A DNA stretch of 64,000 bases from assembly GCA_019248265.1 (NCBI GenBank), contig JAEHGX010000001.1, forward strand, positions 26,697-90,696, in the 5' to 3' direction. The DNA comes from Candidatus Falkowbacteria bacterium S5_I03 (GTDB taxonomy: Bacteria > Patescibacteriota > Patescibacteriia > Patescibacteriales > UBA12465). How positions within the stretch are numbered: position 1 is the first letter of the stretch; the number at the start of each line of letters is the position of its first letter. Both the position numbers and the translations under genes were made by a program. The notes beneath the pieces are model-generated. The model was not told the origin of the DNA. It ran no database searches and saw only the letters and a list, made by a program, of their open reading frames with translations. Of the stretch, positions 25,228-33,846 are shown piece by piece.

Positions 25228-25259
25228 GTCCGCGTTTTCAAAAAATGCGGACTTTTTTT
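25228..25259 (+). terminator. Terminator after the zinc-motif protein
   Basis: GTCCGCgTTTT pairs with AAAAtGCGGAC and runs directly into seven T. Confidence 0.9.
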
Positions 25260-25267
25260 GCCCAATG

Positions 25268-25276
25268 TGTTAAAAT
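25268..25276 (+). promoter_or_regulatory. Extended -10 promoter of the Gmad2-cysS-dus-tsaB unit
   Basis: TGTTAAAAT fits TG-N-TAAAAT. It lies 39 bases before the ATG at 25316 and right after the previous terminator. Confidence 0.5.
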
Positions 25277-25315
25277 TATAAAAGAGAATTAGCAATTTTG
25301 ATATTTTTTATTAAT

Positions 25316-25843
25316 ATGAAAAAAGAACAATTTTTATTAATTATCGTAGCTATAATTTTAGTTTCCGCCGTTTCTTTAAGAGTGCTTCAGCTTTTTGATA
25401 AAAAAGAAATTAAAGACGAAAACTTAACACCGATTGCTGTTTCCGAACAAGCGCCGGTTGTTAGCACGACTACCGACGATACTAATATGGTTGATATTGT
25501 GATTCCAGAACAAGTAGCTACTAGTGCCATGCCCGCGGTTTCTATTTTCCAACCTTTAGCGGCAACAGTAATTAGTTCTCCCTTAGAAGTTCTCGGTCAG
25601 GCCCCAGGGAATTGGTTTTTTGAAGCCACTTTACCAGTTAAATTGCTTGCAGCTGATGGTGAAATAATCGTCGCTCATTACGCTGAAGCGCAGAGTGATT
25701 GGATGACTGAAGATTTAGTGCCCTTTAAAGCTACTTTAGAATTTACAACCACGGCTACTAGCGGCTATTTGGTGATTTCTAAAGATAATCCTTCAGGACT
25801 GCCGTCCAATGACGCCTCTTTCCAAATCCCGGTTAATTTTTAA
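25316..25843 (+). CDS. Membrane-anchored Gmad2 (Ig-like) domain protein
   Basis: The 175-residue protein has an N-terminal membrane anchor (about residues 5-25, after MKKEQ), a Ser/Thr/Val-rich linker and a C-terminal Gmad2-type immunoglobulin-like domain (about 80-175). The domain is recognised from ISSPLEVLGQAPGNWFFEATLPV, LAADGEIIVAHYAEA and the final SGLPSNDASFQIPVNF. Gmad2 domains occur outside the membrane in sporulation and CPR proteins and are thought to bind peptides or glycans. The ATG at 25316 is preferred to one 18 bases upstream because it gives a normal Lys-rich signal start. It precedes cysS by three bases. Confidence 0.75.
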   Translation: MKKEQFLLIIVAIILVSAVSLRVLQLFDKKEIKDENLTPIAVSEQAPVVSTTTDDTNMVDIVIPEQVATSAMPAVSIFQPLAATVISSPLEVLGQAPGNWFFEATLPVKLLAADGEIIVAHYAEAQSDWMTEDLVPFKATLEFTTTATSGYLVISKDNPSGLPSNDASFQIPVNF

Positions 25844-25846
25844 AAT

Positions 25847-27253
25847 ATGTCAAAAATTTATCTATACAACACTTTAACGCGTCAGAAAGAAATTTTTAAA
25901 CCAATAAAAAAGGGAGTTGTTGGTCTTTATACCTGTGGCCCGACTGTTTATAATTTTGCCCATATTGGAAATTTACGCACCTATTTATTTGAGGATTTTT
26001 TAAAGAGAACCCTGGAATATAATGATTATCGAGTCAAACATATAATGAACGTGACCGACGTCGGACATTTAACCGGCGATATGGATATGGGCGAAGACAA
26101 AATGGAGGCAGGGGCGAAACGGGAAGGCAAGACTGCTTGGGAAATTGCTGATTTTTATGAAGCCGCTTTTAAAAAAGATTTAGCCGCCTTAAATATTGCC
26201 AGTCCGAGCCAATATTGCCGAGTGACTGATAATATTCCGGAGCAGATTGCGCTGATTGCTCAATTGGAAAAGAAAGGTTTTACTTATAAAACCAGCGATG
26301 GTATTTATTTTGATACCTCTAAAATTAAAAATTATAATAAACTAAGTCATCTGCCACTCGCGACCTTAAAAGAGGGCGCGCGGGTTGAAAAAAATCCTGA
26401 GAAGAAAAATCCGACTGATTTTGCACTCTGGAAATTTTCGTCTGCCGGCGCGAAGCGCCAAATGGAATGGAAATCGCCTTGGGGAATCGGTTTTCCTGGT
26501 TGGCATATTGAATGCTCGGCTATTAGCTTGAAGTATTTAAATAAAAATTTAGACATTCATTGCGGCGGCGCTGATCATATCAATATTCATCATACGAACG
26601 AAATTGCCCAGTCGGAAGCGGCAACCGGTAAGAAATTTTTTAATTATTGGATGCATGGCGCATTCTTGAATATTCCTGGCGGCAAAAAGATGGCCAAAAG
26701 CGCTGATAATTTTTTGACGATTAATAATGCTTTAACCAGAAAAGATTTAAGCCCGCTAGTTTATCGTTTTGCTGCTTGCCAAGTCCATTATCGCAAACCG
26801 ATGGAATATAGCGAAGCTGGCCTAAAACAAGCTCAACAGGGCTTGCAGAAATTATGGGAGCAGGCGGCTGCCTTGGGAGCTAAAATTGGCAAAGTTGATT
26901 CTGATTTTAAATCTAAATTTTTAGAAGCGATTAATAATGATTTAAATTTACCGAAAGCTTTAGCTGTTTTGGCCGCAGTTTTTAAATCAAAGCTTAAACT
27001 TGAAGATAAACTAGCGACTATTTTGGATTTTGATAAAGTCCTAGGTTTAGATTTGCGGGCAAAGAGGCTGGAGTTTCAAACCATTAACAAGGTTGAAGAA
27101 TATCCGGCAGCCATCGCTCAAAAAGCGGGCTTACGCGATGAAGCGCGTCGTCAAAAAGATTGGGCGCAAGCCGATAAGTTGCGCCTGGAGATTGAAGCCG
27201 CTGGCTATTTAGTGGAAGATACCGGTAATGGGTCAACACTGAAAAAGAAATAA
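25847..27253 (+). CDS. cysS: Cysteinyl-tRNA synthetase
   Basis: This class I enzyme charges tRNA-Cys. The 468-residue protein has the zinc and active-site Cys in LYTCGPTVYN, the HIGH-type motif AHIGNLRTY, further zinc ligands in WHIECSAIS and the HCGGADHINIHHTNE segment, and a KMSKS-type loop reading GKKMAKSADNF. The C-terminal ~100 residues are the DALR-type anticodon-binding region, ending in a Leu/Gly/Asn tail. Length is normal. It is followed by dus after one base. Confidence 0.96.
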   Translation: MSKIYLYNTLTRQKEIFKPIKKGVVGLYTCGPTVYNFAHIGNLRTYLFEDFLKRTLEYNDYRVKHIMNVTDVGHLTGDMDMGEDKMEAGAKREGKTAWEIADFYEAAFKKDLAALNIASPSQYCRVTDNIPEQIALIAQLEKKGFTYKTSDGIYFDTSKIKNYNKLSHLPLATLKEGARVEKNPEKKNPTDFALWKFSSAGAKRQMEWKSPWGIGFPGWHIECSAISLKYLNKNLDIHCGGADHINIHHTNEIAQSEAATGKKFFNYWMHGAFLNIPGGKKMAKSADNFLTINNALTRKDLSPLVYRFAACQVHYRKPMEYSEAGLKQAQQGLQKLWEQAAALGAKIGKVDSDFKSKFLEAINNDLNLPKALAVLAAVFKSKLKLEDKLATILDFDKVLGLDLRAKRLEFQTINKVEEYPAAIAQKAGLRDEARRQKDWAQADKLRLEIEAAGYLVEDTGNGSTLKKK

Positions 27254-27254
27254 C

Positions 27255-28253
27255 ATGGATAAAAAAAATTTTTGGCTTACTCTTAAAAATAAAAAACAGC
27301 CGATTTTAGCCTTGGCGCCGATGGCCGGTTTTACCGATTCCGCTTTCCGACAAATTTGTAAAAAATTTGGAGCCGATGTTTTATATAGCGAGATGGCGTC
27401 CGCAACCGCCTTGTATTATAGCGATTACGCTAAAGATAAGGCTAGCCGTCAAAAGATTAAGAACGCAACGTTGGAACTCTTGAAATTTAATCGCCGACAA
27501 GAAAAATATTATGTGGTTCAACTTTTCGGTTCTAATCCGGAGCACTTCGCGGTTGCGGCTCGGATTATTACCAAGGAAATAAAGCCGGATGGAATTGATA
27601 TTAATTTTGGCTGTCCGGTTTCTAAGGTTATAAAGCAAGGCGCCGGTTCCGATTTAATGAAAAATTTGCCTCGAGCGCGCGCCGTAATTGAAGCCGTTTT
27701 AAATAATACCGATTTGCCGGTATCTATTAAAATTAGAGCCAGGTCCGGAAATGTCGACGCTCGGCAATTTTTAAAAACACTTTCCGATTTGCCGCTGGCG
27801 GCTCTCATGATTCATGGGCGCAGCGTTAATCAGGGGTTTGCCGGTGAGCCGGATTGCGACCTAATCAAAGAAGCGCGCAAATATTTTTCCGGAATTATTA
27901 TTGCTAACGGTGGCGTCAATGATTTGCGTAGCGCTCAAAAAATAATGAAAGCCAGCCAGGCTGACGGTTTAGGTTTAGCCCGGGGAATATTGGGGCGCCC
28001 TTGGCTGTTTCAAGAAATTAAACAGCATCAAGAAATTCAATTATCGGTGGCAGATACTTTAGGATTAATGTTAAAGCAGGCGCAGTTGCAAGAAAAAATA
28101 AAAGGCGCCGGCACTATCATTGAGCTGCGCAAGCACTTAGTCTGGTATGTTAAATCTTTACCGGGCGCTAGCCGCTTGCGCGAACAATTAGTTAAAGTAG
28201 AAAGCCTCGATGACTTAAAAAAAATTATTAAAGATTACCAAGCAACTATATGA
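27255..28253 (+). CDS. dus: tRNA-dihydrouridine synthase
   Basis: Dus enzymes reduce uridine to dihydrouridine in tRNA with FMN and NADPH. The 332-residue TIM-barrel protein has the family start LALAPMAGFTDSAFRQICKKFGA, the catalytic-loop segment DGIDINFGCPVSKVIKQGAGSDLM (with the conserved Cys), the KIRARSG strand, MIHGRSVNQGF and the FMN phosphate site ANGGV with LARGILGRPWLF. It is close to the DusB/general bacterial type; which uridine it modifies cannot be told. It overlaps tsaB by four bases (ATGA). Confidence 0.93.
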   Translation: MDKKNFWLTLKNKKQPILALAPMAGFTDSAFRQICKKFGADVLYSEMASATALYYSDYAKDKASRQKIKNATLELLKFNRRQEKYYVVQLFGSNPEHFAVAARIITKEIKPDGIDINFGCPVSKVIKQGAGSDLMKNLPRARAVIEAVLNNTDLPVSIKIRARSGNVDARQFLKTLSDLPLAALMIHGRSVNQGFAGEPDCDLIKEARKYFSGIIIANGGVNDLRSAQKIMKASQADGLGLARGILGRPWLFQEIKQHQEIQLSVADTLGLMLKQAQLQEKIKGAGTIIELRKHLVWYVKSLPGASRLREQLVKVESLDDLKKIIKDYQATI

Positions 28254-28630
28254 TTCTTTATATAAATACTGCTTCGCAAGCGGAAACCATTATCGCTCTA
28301 ATTGTTAATAATAAAAAAATCGTTTCCAAAAAATTTAAGTTTGCCCATCGCCAAGCGGAAAAACTACTGCCGGCAATTGATAAATTATTAAAGGCCAATA
28401 AATTTAAGTTGGCCGATATTGAAAAAATTATGGTTGCTAGTCACGGCGGCAGTTTTACTTCGCTGCGCATCGGCGTAGTTACCGCTAACGCTCTCGGGTA
28501 TGCTTTAAAGGTTCCGGTTGTTTCGGAAGAGACAGGGAAGGCTGATAAAGTTTTTGCCGGGTATTCTTTGATTGAACCGGTTTATGGCGCCGAACCGAAT
28601 ATCGGCCAGCCAAAAAAATCTATTTTTTGA
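28250..28630 (+). CDS. tsaB: TsaB-like protein, N-terminal half only
   Basis: TsaB is the non-catalytic partner of TsaD in making t6A37 in tRNA. This 126-residue protein keeps the first ASKHA-fold lobe: the start MILYINTAS, HRQAEKLLPAIDKLL (family pattern QSExLLPxI) and SHGGSFTSLRIGVVTANALGYAL, where the usual GPGSFTGLRIG has become SHGGSFTSLRIG. The second lobe (about 100 residues in typical TsaB of ~220) is absent and the stop is clean. It overlaps dus by four bases and ends the unit. A functional reduced TsaB is more likely than a pseudogene because the kept part is well preserved. Confidence 0.82.
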   Translation: MILYINTASQAETIIALIVNNKKIVSKKFKFAHRQAEKLLPAIDKLLKANKFKLADIEKIMVASHGGSFTSLRIGVVTANALGYALKVPVVSEETGKADKVFAGYSLIEPVYGAEPNIGQPKKSIF

Positions 28631-28700
28631 GTCTTGACGGCCTGTGCGTTACTTGTTGAAAACTAGGAGCCAAAATTAATATAAAATTTTTATGTTTCTT

Positions 28701-28728
28701 AGCCACTTGTTGATAAGTGGCTTTTTTT
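28701..28728 (+). terminator. Terminator after tsaB
   Basis: AGCCACTT pairs with AAGTGGCT around a 6-base loop and leads into seven T. Confidence 0.9.
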
Positions 28729-28764
28729 ATTGGTTTTTCTCTTATTTTAAAGCAAATTAAAGTG

Positions 28765-28793
28765 TTGACCCTAGGGGGCTTGTGGTGTATAAT
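28765..28793 (+). promoter_or_regulatory. Promoter of the mraZ division/cell-wall cluster
   Basis: TTGACC (28765-28770) and a perfect TATAAT (28788-28793) are 17 bases apart. The leader then contains GGAGGTGAT (28822-28830), a full complement to the 16S rRNA tail, 29 bases before the ATG. TGGGG and TGGAG words at 28814-28825 are loosely like MraZ boxes. Confidence 0.7.
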
Positions 28794-28859
28794 TAAACTT
28801 GTAAGGCAAATTGTGGGGAATGGAGGTGATTTAATTAAATTCCTTCACCCGATACAACC

Positions 28860-29291
28860 ATGTTTATTGGAGAATACAATCACAATTTAGATGACAAAGG
28901 CCGCTTAGCAATCCCTGCTAAGTTTCGTGCTATCTTAAAAAAAGGCGCAGTTGTAACCAAGGGCTTGGACAACTGTCTTTTTTTATATTCCAAAGAACAA
29001 TTTGAAACTATCGCCAAGAAGTTTGCTGCCTTGCCGCTTAGTCAATCACGCGCGCGCGCTTTTGCTCGCCATATGTTAGCGGGAGCCATGGAGGTTGATT
29101 TTGATAACCAGGGGCGTGTAACTTTACCAGAATATTTAAGGAAGTTTTCTGCTTTAAAAAAGAAAACGATTGTCGCCGGACTTTATAACCATCTAGAAAT
29201 TTGGGATGAAGGTGCTTGGAATAAATATAAGTCTGAATCGGAAAAGAATAGCAACGCGATTGCCGAAGAGTTAGGAGATTTGGGAATTTAA
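28860..29291 (+). CDS. mraZ: Transcriptional regulator MraZ
   Basis: MraZ is the ring-forming DNA-binding protein that heads division and cell-wall (dcw) clusters and represses its own operon in E. coli. The 143-residue protein has the two AbrB-like repeats: residues 1-50 with MFIGEYNHNLDDKGRLAIPAKF, and about 75-125 with MEVDFDNQGRVTLPEYLRKF, each with the DxxGR..LP signature. The ATG at 28860 gives the canonical N-terminus, so it is preferred even though the only good Shine-Dalgarno lies 29 bases upstream. It precedes rsmH by one base. Confidence 0.95.
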   Translation: MFIGEYNHNLDDKGRLAIPAKFRAILKKGAVVTKGLDNCLFLYSKEQFETIAKKFAALPLSQSRARAFARHMLAGAMEVDFDNQGRVTLPEYLRKFSALKKKTIVAGLYNHLEIWDEGAWNKYKSESEKNSNAIAEELGDLGI

Positions 29292-29292
29292 T

Positions 29293-30180
29293 ATGCAGTA
29301 TCAGCACATACCGGTCATGCTCACTGAAGTCCTGGAATTGCTTGAACTTAAACCGGGAGGAAGATATTTGGACGGAACTTTGGGCGGAGCCGGATATACG
29401 CTGGCGATTACTAAAGCCATCGGACCTAAAGGCCGAGTATTAAGCACTGATTTAGATGCTAATGCGATTAAGAATGCCGAACTTAAAATTAAGGAGCAAG
29501 GATTGAAAAATATTAGTTTAGTTCAGGGTAATTTTAAAAATTTACAGGCGATTGCCACTACAGTTTTCGGTGAAAAACTTAAGTTTGATGGGATTGTTTT
29601 TGATTTAGGCCTTTCCAGTTTCCAACTGGAAGATATTGAACGCGGCTTTTCTTTTAAGGGTGAGCGTCCGCTGGATATGTCATTCGGCCCGGAAATAGAT
29701 AATGAAACCGTAAGCATCGTAAATAAATATCCGCTTTTGGAACTAACCAGAATCTTTCGGGAGTATGGGGAAGAGAAAATGGCTTATCAAATTGCCCAAG
29801 CCATTGTCGAAGCCCGCAAGCTTAAAAATATAAATACCACCGCTGAATTAGTTGCTATTATTGAAGCACGCATCCCGTTCCGTTTTAGGCGGCGCATCCA
29901 TCCGGCGACCAGAATATTCCAAGCCTTGAGGATGGAAACCAATGAAGAGCTTAAAAATTTAGTTGAAGTTTTGCCACAAGCACTGGAACTTCTAGAAAAA
30001 AATGGTCGCCTGGTCGTTGTTTCCTTCCATAGTGGCGAAGATCGTATCGTTAAAAGATTTTTAAAAGATAATCCGGCAGTAACCGTTATTACCAAAAGGC
30101 CGCTAGTCCCTAGTGACCAAGAAATTGAAGATAACCAGCGAGCCCGGAGCGCCAAGTTGAGAGCGGCGTTCAAAAATTAG
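29293..30180 (+). CDS. rsmH: 16S rRNA (cytosine1402-N4)-methyltransferase RsmH (MraW)
   Basis: RsmH methylates C1402 in the ribosomal P site. The 295-residue protein has the start HIPVMLTEVLELL, the SAM motif LDGTLGGAGYTLAI (about residues 29-42), DGIVFDLGLSSFQLED and the late FRVLRMETNEEL-type segment, here ATRIFQALRMETNEEL. It ends with VVVSFHSGEDRIVKRF and a basic tail. Length and order after mraZ are standard for the dcw cluster. Confidence 0.96.
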   Translation: MQYQHIPVMLTEVLELLELKPGGRYLDGTLGGAGYTLAITKAIGPKGRVLSTDLDANAIKNAELKIKEQGLKNISLVQGNFKNLQAIATTVFGEKLKFDGIVFDLGLSSFQLEDIERGFSFKGERPLDMSFGPEIDNETVSIVNKYPLLELTRIFREYGEEKMAYQIAQAIVEARKLKNINTTAELVAIIEARIPFRFRRRIHPATRIFQALRMETNEELKNLVEVLPQALELLEKNGRLVVVSFHSGEDRIVKRFLKDNPAVTVITKRPLVPSDQEIEDNQRARSAKLRAAFKN

Positions 30181-30216
30181 ATAATTTTTAAATTAAGATA
30201 TAAAAAAATAAATCCT

Positions 30217-30558
30217 ATGACCAAAATGGTAAATTGCTATAGCGGACAATTAAAACCCCGGCCCGTTAAACATTCTTTGAATCTACGGATTTTCAATTTG
30301 TTTATATTTACGTTGATTTTTTCTCTGGGGTTTTGTCATTTACTGAATATCAGCGATTTGACAGTTAAAGGATTCGTTTTACAAGAATTAAAAATGCAAT
30401 CTGCCAGTTTAGCGGCGGAAAAAGTCGATAACGAACAGCAGGTTGATGCTTTACAATCATATTATGCTTTAAACTCTCGAGCTCAAAGTTTAAATATGGT
30501 TAAGATTAGCGATATTGAATATTTATCAACCGGCAGTCATGTAGTCGCTAAAAAATAA
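30217..30558 (+). CDS. ftsL: FtsL-like bitopic division protein
   Basis: The 113-residue protein has a short basic cytoplasmic start, one membrane segment (about residues 30-50) and an external coiled-coil region (about 55-95, with Leu/Val spacing in LQELKMQSASLAAEK). Size, topology and place between rsmH and ftsI match FtsL, which joins FtsB and FtsQ at the division site and activates FtsWI. Sequence similarity alone is too low to be sure; the call rests mainly on synteny. Confidence 0.7.
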   Translation: MTKMVNCYSGQLKPRPVKHSLNLRIFNLFIFTLIFSLGFCHLLNISDLTVKGFVLQELKMQSASLAAEKVDNEQQVDALQSYYALNSRAQSLNMVKISDIEYLSTGSHVVAKK

Positions 30559-30591
30559 GAAGTCGACGGTTAAGGCAGATAAGTTTCTTTT

Positions 30592-32547
30592 ATGTGGCGA
30601 GACACAAAGCACAAAAACCGTTCGAGTATCGCGGTAAATAATAATCGTTTACGTCTTGTCGTGGCGGTTATTTTTTTATTGACTGGATCACTTGTCTATA
30701 AATTATATAGCGTGCAAATCGGCCAGTTTGATATGTATACGGCGATGGCCTCATCGCAGCATCAGATTTATAGTAAGTTAGTTCCGGAAAGAGGCAAAAT
30801 ATTTTTTGGCGAGCGATCTCAGAACGGCAGCGAAAAACTTTACCCCCTGGCTACCAATAAGGAGTTTGCGGAGGTTTTTATCGTTCCATCAGCCGTTGTC
30901 AATCCGGCGGTGATGGCTGAAAAACTGTATAATTTTTTTGATAAACCAAAATTGGAAGCCGAACTTAAATCTCGACAGGCAACCGCTACGGAAATTATTA
31001 TTGCCACTTCTACTAAAGAAGAAATTATTGCTAAATACTTAAAAAAGACCGATAAGCCGGGCGACCCTTACGAGCCTCTAGTCAGCAAGCTTGATGGCGA
31101 AGAATTAATAAAATTATATTCTTATTTTTCTGGAGATGTTAACTCCACTTCTTCCGCGCCCACTGTTAAACCGGAGGAGCTAGAATTAAAACTTGGACAG
31201 TTAGTCTATAAGAATGATGAGACTAAGGAATTTGTTATTCCTGGCCTAGGTTTTGATTTGCAACCCTATCGCTTTTATCCGGAAAAAGAAATTGCTTCTC
31301 AGCTTCTGGGTTTTGTGACTTATAACGATGGTGAAGGGCAGGGTAAATATGGTTTGGAAGAGTTTTTTAATGAGGAATTATTCGGAAAATACGGTTCCCT
31401 GAAAACTGAAAAGGGTGGTGCCGGCAGCGTGATGATTGTTAATGATCGAGAGTATATTAAACCGGAAGCGGGCAGCGATATTATTTTAACCATTGATCGC
31501 AATATAGAATCGATGGCTTGCCAGAAATTGAAGGAGGCGGTAGAAAAGCATGGCGCCAGCGGCGGTTCAGTGATTGTGATGAATCCCAAGACCGGCGCAA
31601 TTATTGCGATGTGTTCCGCTCCCGATTTTAATCCTAATGATTATAAGAATGTTAAGGATATTTCCTATTATAATAATCCGGCCATTTTTTATCAGTATGA
31701 GCCGGGTTCGGTTTTTAAAACCGTGACGATGGCGATTGCTATTGATCAGGGGAAGGTTTCGCCGTCCACGACGTATAATGATAAAGGGCAAATAATGATT
31801 GACGGCTGGCCTAAACCGATTAAAAATTCTGATTTTTCTACTCATGGACCGCACGGAGTAGTTGACATGACTGCCGTTTTAGATAATTCTCTTAATACCG
31901 GAGCTATTTTTGCCATGAATCAGGTCGGTCCTAAAGTATTTGCTGATTATGTAAAAAAATTCGGTTTCGGCGAGAAAACGGGAGTCGAACTAGGTTCGGA
32001 AAGTCCAGGCAGTATCGCTAACTTGCTAACGAATAAGATTCGCAATATTGATGCCGCCACCGCCTCTTTCGGGCAAGGATTGGCCGTTACCCCTTTGCAG
32101 ATGTTGATGCCTTATCAGGCCATTGCCAATAAGGGGATGATGATGAAGCCTTATATTGTGAAAAGCATTATTAAGACCAATGGAATTACTGAAAACACCA
32201 CCCCTAAGCAATCTGGCCGGATAATTTCTGAAAAAACCGCGGCGACTGTTTCGGCGATGTTGGTTAATGTGGTTGAGCAGGGGCATTCGAAGAAAGCAGC
32301 TATCGAAGGCTACTATATTGGCGCTAAAACCGGAACTGCTCAAGTAGCGACGATTGGCGGCTATAGCGCTAACGATTATATCCATACTTTTATCGGAATT
32401 GCGCCGATTGAAGACCCGGTCTTTGTAATGTTAACTAAGATTGATCGGCCTAAGGATGTCCAATTTGCTGAAGGTTCCGCTGTGCCGTTGTGGCGAGATA
32501 TTGCCGATTTTATTTTAAACTATTATGCCGTCCCTAAGACTAGGTAA
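30592..32547 (+). CDS. ftsI: Septal transpeptidase, class B PBP (FtsI/PBP3-type)
   Basis: This class B penicillin-binding protein crosslinks peptidoglycan at the septum. The 651-residue protein has a cytoplasmic tail, a membrane anchor (about 22-42), a dimerisation/pedestal domain (to about 290) and a transpeptidase domain with the three active-site motifs: SVFK (in YEPGSVFKTV), SLN (in LDNSLNTGA) and KTG (in GAKTGTAQVA). The pedestal carries an unusual insert rich in Glu, Lys and Thr around 115-200. It shares one base with murF (TAATG). The PASTA domains seen in some Gram-positive PBPs are absent. Confidence 0.92.
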   Translation: MWRDTKHKNRSSIAVNNNRLRLVVAVIFLLTGSLVYKLYSVQIGQFDMYTAMASSQHQIYSKLVPERGKIFFGERSQNGSEKLYPLATNKEFAEVFIVPSAVVNPAVMAEKLYNFFDKPKLEAELKSRQATATEIIIATSTKEEIIAKYLKKTDKPGDPYEPLVSKLDGEELIKLYSYFSGDVNSTSSAPTVKPEELELKLGQLVYKNDETKEFVIPGLGFDLQPYRFYPEKEIASQLLGFVTYNDGEGQGKYGLEEFFNEELFGKYGSLKTEKGGAGSVMIVNDREYIKPEAGSDIILTIDRNIESMACQKLKEAVEKHGASGGSVIVMNPKTGAIIAMCSAPDFNPNDYKNVKDISYYNNPAIFYQYEPGSVFKTVTMAIAIDQGKVSPSTTYNDKGQIMIDGWPKPIKNSDFSTHGPHGVVDMTAVLDNSLNTGAIFAMNQVGPKVFADYVKKFGFGEKTGVELGSESPGSIANLLTNKIRNIDAATASFGQGLAVTPLQMLMPYQAIANKGMMMKPYIVKSIIKTNGITENTTPKQSGRIISEKTAATVSAMLVNVVEQGHSKKAAIEGYYIGAKTGTAQVATIGGYSANDYIHTFIGIAPIEDPVFVMLTKIDRPKDVQFAEGSAVPLWRDIADFILNYYAVPKTR

Positions 32548-33839
32548 TGATTATGAACAGGATTTTACGATTAAAATTGAAAATTGGTGCCAAACTTCTG
32601 CTTAAGAAATATCAGCCGAAGATTATTGGTATTACCGGTTCTATCGGTAAAAGCAGCGCCAAAGAAGCTGTTTATCATATTTTAAACAAGAAGTTTAAAG
32701 TCCGAGCCAGTCTTAAAAATTATAATAATGAAATCGGTGTCCCCTTAACTATTATTGGTGCTGAATCCCCGGGAACGAACTTTATCGGCTGGTTGTTAAT
32801 TTTTCAAAAGATTCTGAAACTGCTTATTTTTAAAGATAAGGATTATCCCGAAGTTTTAATTTTAGAGATGGGAATTGATCGCCCCGGCGATATGGAATAT
32901 TTAACATCAATTGTTAAAGTTGATGTGGCGATGGTGACGGCGGTTAGCTATTCCCATTTGGAATACTTCGGTAATTTACAGAATATCAAAAAAGAAAAAC
33001 AGGTGTTGATAGAAAAGCTTGATAAGCAGGGACTGGCAATTTTAAATTATGACAGCGAAGCGGTTAAAGAAATGGCTTCAGTTTCGCGGGCGAAGATTTT
33101 AAGTTACGGTCTTAAAAATAGCGCTAATCTGCAGGCACAAGATATTAATTATAATTTTACCCGCGGTTCCTATGAATTGTCGGGAATTCATTTTAAGCTT
33201 AATGACGAGGGTTCAATCGTTCCGGTCTTTTTAAAGAATGTCATGTCGGAGCCGGCAATCTATGCCGTTTTGGCTGCCGCCGCCGTTGGTTTATATTTTA
33301 AAATGAATTTAGTGGAAATTGCCTCCGCTCTGGGAGATTTTAGTTTGCCGCCAGGGAGAATGAATTTACTTCCGGGAATTAAGCATTCGTTTATAATTGA
33401 TGATACTTATAATTCTTCTCCGGAGGCCGCTATTTCCGCTGTTAATATTTTAGGTAAAATTAATATTGATGCCTCCGCCCATAAATATGCAGTTTTAGGC
33501 GATATGTTGGAAATCGGTTCTTATACCGAAGAGGGGCATCAATTAGTCGGCCAAAAGGTTTGTCAAGAAAAAATTGATTTTTTGGTGGCGGTTGGTGAAC
33601 GGGCGCGTGATTTTATTAGGGGCGCAAAAGATGCTGGTTGTGGCGATGAACATCTTTTTTATTTTGATAAAGCGGAAGAAGCCGGTCATTTTTTACAAAA
33701 TCGGGTCAGGGAAGGCGATGTCATGTTAATTAAAGGATCTCAAGGAATGCGAATGGAAAAAATTGTTAAAGAATTAATGGCTGAACCGGAAAAGGCAGAC
33801 AAACTAATAGTCCGCCAAGGGAAAGAATGGGATTTATAA
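32547..33839 (+). CDS. murF: MurF-like UDP-MurNAc-tripeptide D-Ala-D-Ala ligase
   Basis: MurF adds D-Ala-D-Ala to the UDP-MurNAc-tripeptide with ATP in the cytoplasm. The 430-residue protein has the Mur ligase P-loop GITGSIGKSSAKE (about residue 28), LKNYNNEIGVPLT, ILEMGIDRPGDM, a central-domain SHLEYFG and KEKQVLIE, and the C-terminal domain with DDTYNSSPEA and AVLGDMLEIG. The N-terminal UDP-binding domain of ordinary MurF (about 80 residues) is almost missing: the P-loop comes at residue 28 rather than near 110. An in-frame ATG six bases downstream is an alternative start. Substrate recognition must therefore differ in detail. Confidence 0.87.
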   Translation: MIMNRILRLKLKIGAKLLLKKYQPKIIGITGSIGKSSAKEAVYHILNKKFKVRASLKNYNNEIGVPLTIIGAESPGTNFIGWLLIFQKILKLLIFKDKDYPEVLILEMGIDRPGDMEYLTSIVKVDVAMVTAVSYSHLEYFGNLQNIKKEKQVLIEKLDKQGLAILNYDSEAVKEMASVSRAKILSYGLKNSANLQAQDINYNFTRGSYELSGIHFKLNDEGSIVPVFLKNVMSEPAIYAVLAAAAVGLYFKMNLVEIASALGDFSLPPGRMNLLPGIKHSFIIDDTYNSSPEAAISAVNILGKINIDASAHKYAVLGDMLEIGSYTEEGHQLVGQKVCQEKIDFLVAVGERARDFIRGAKDAGCGDEHLFYFDKAEEAGHFLQNRVREGDVMLIKGSQGMRMEKIVKELMAEPEKADKLIVRQGKEWDL

Positions 33840-33846
33840 AATAAAT

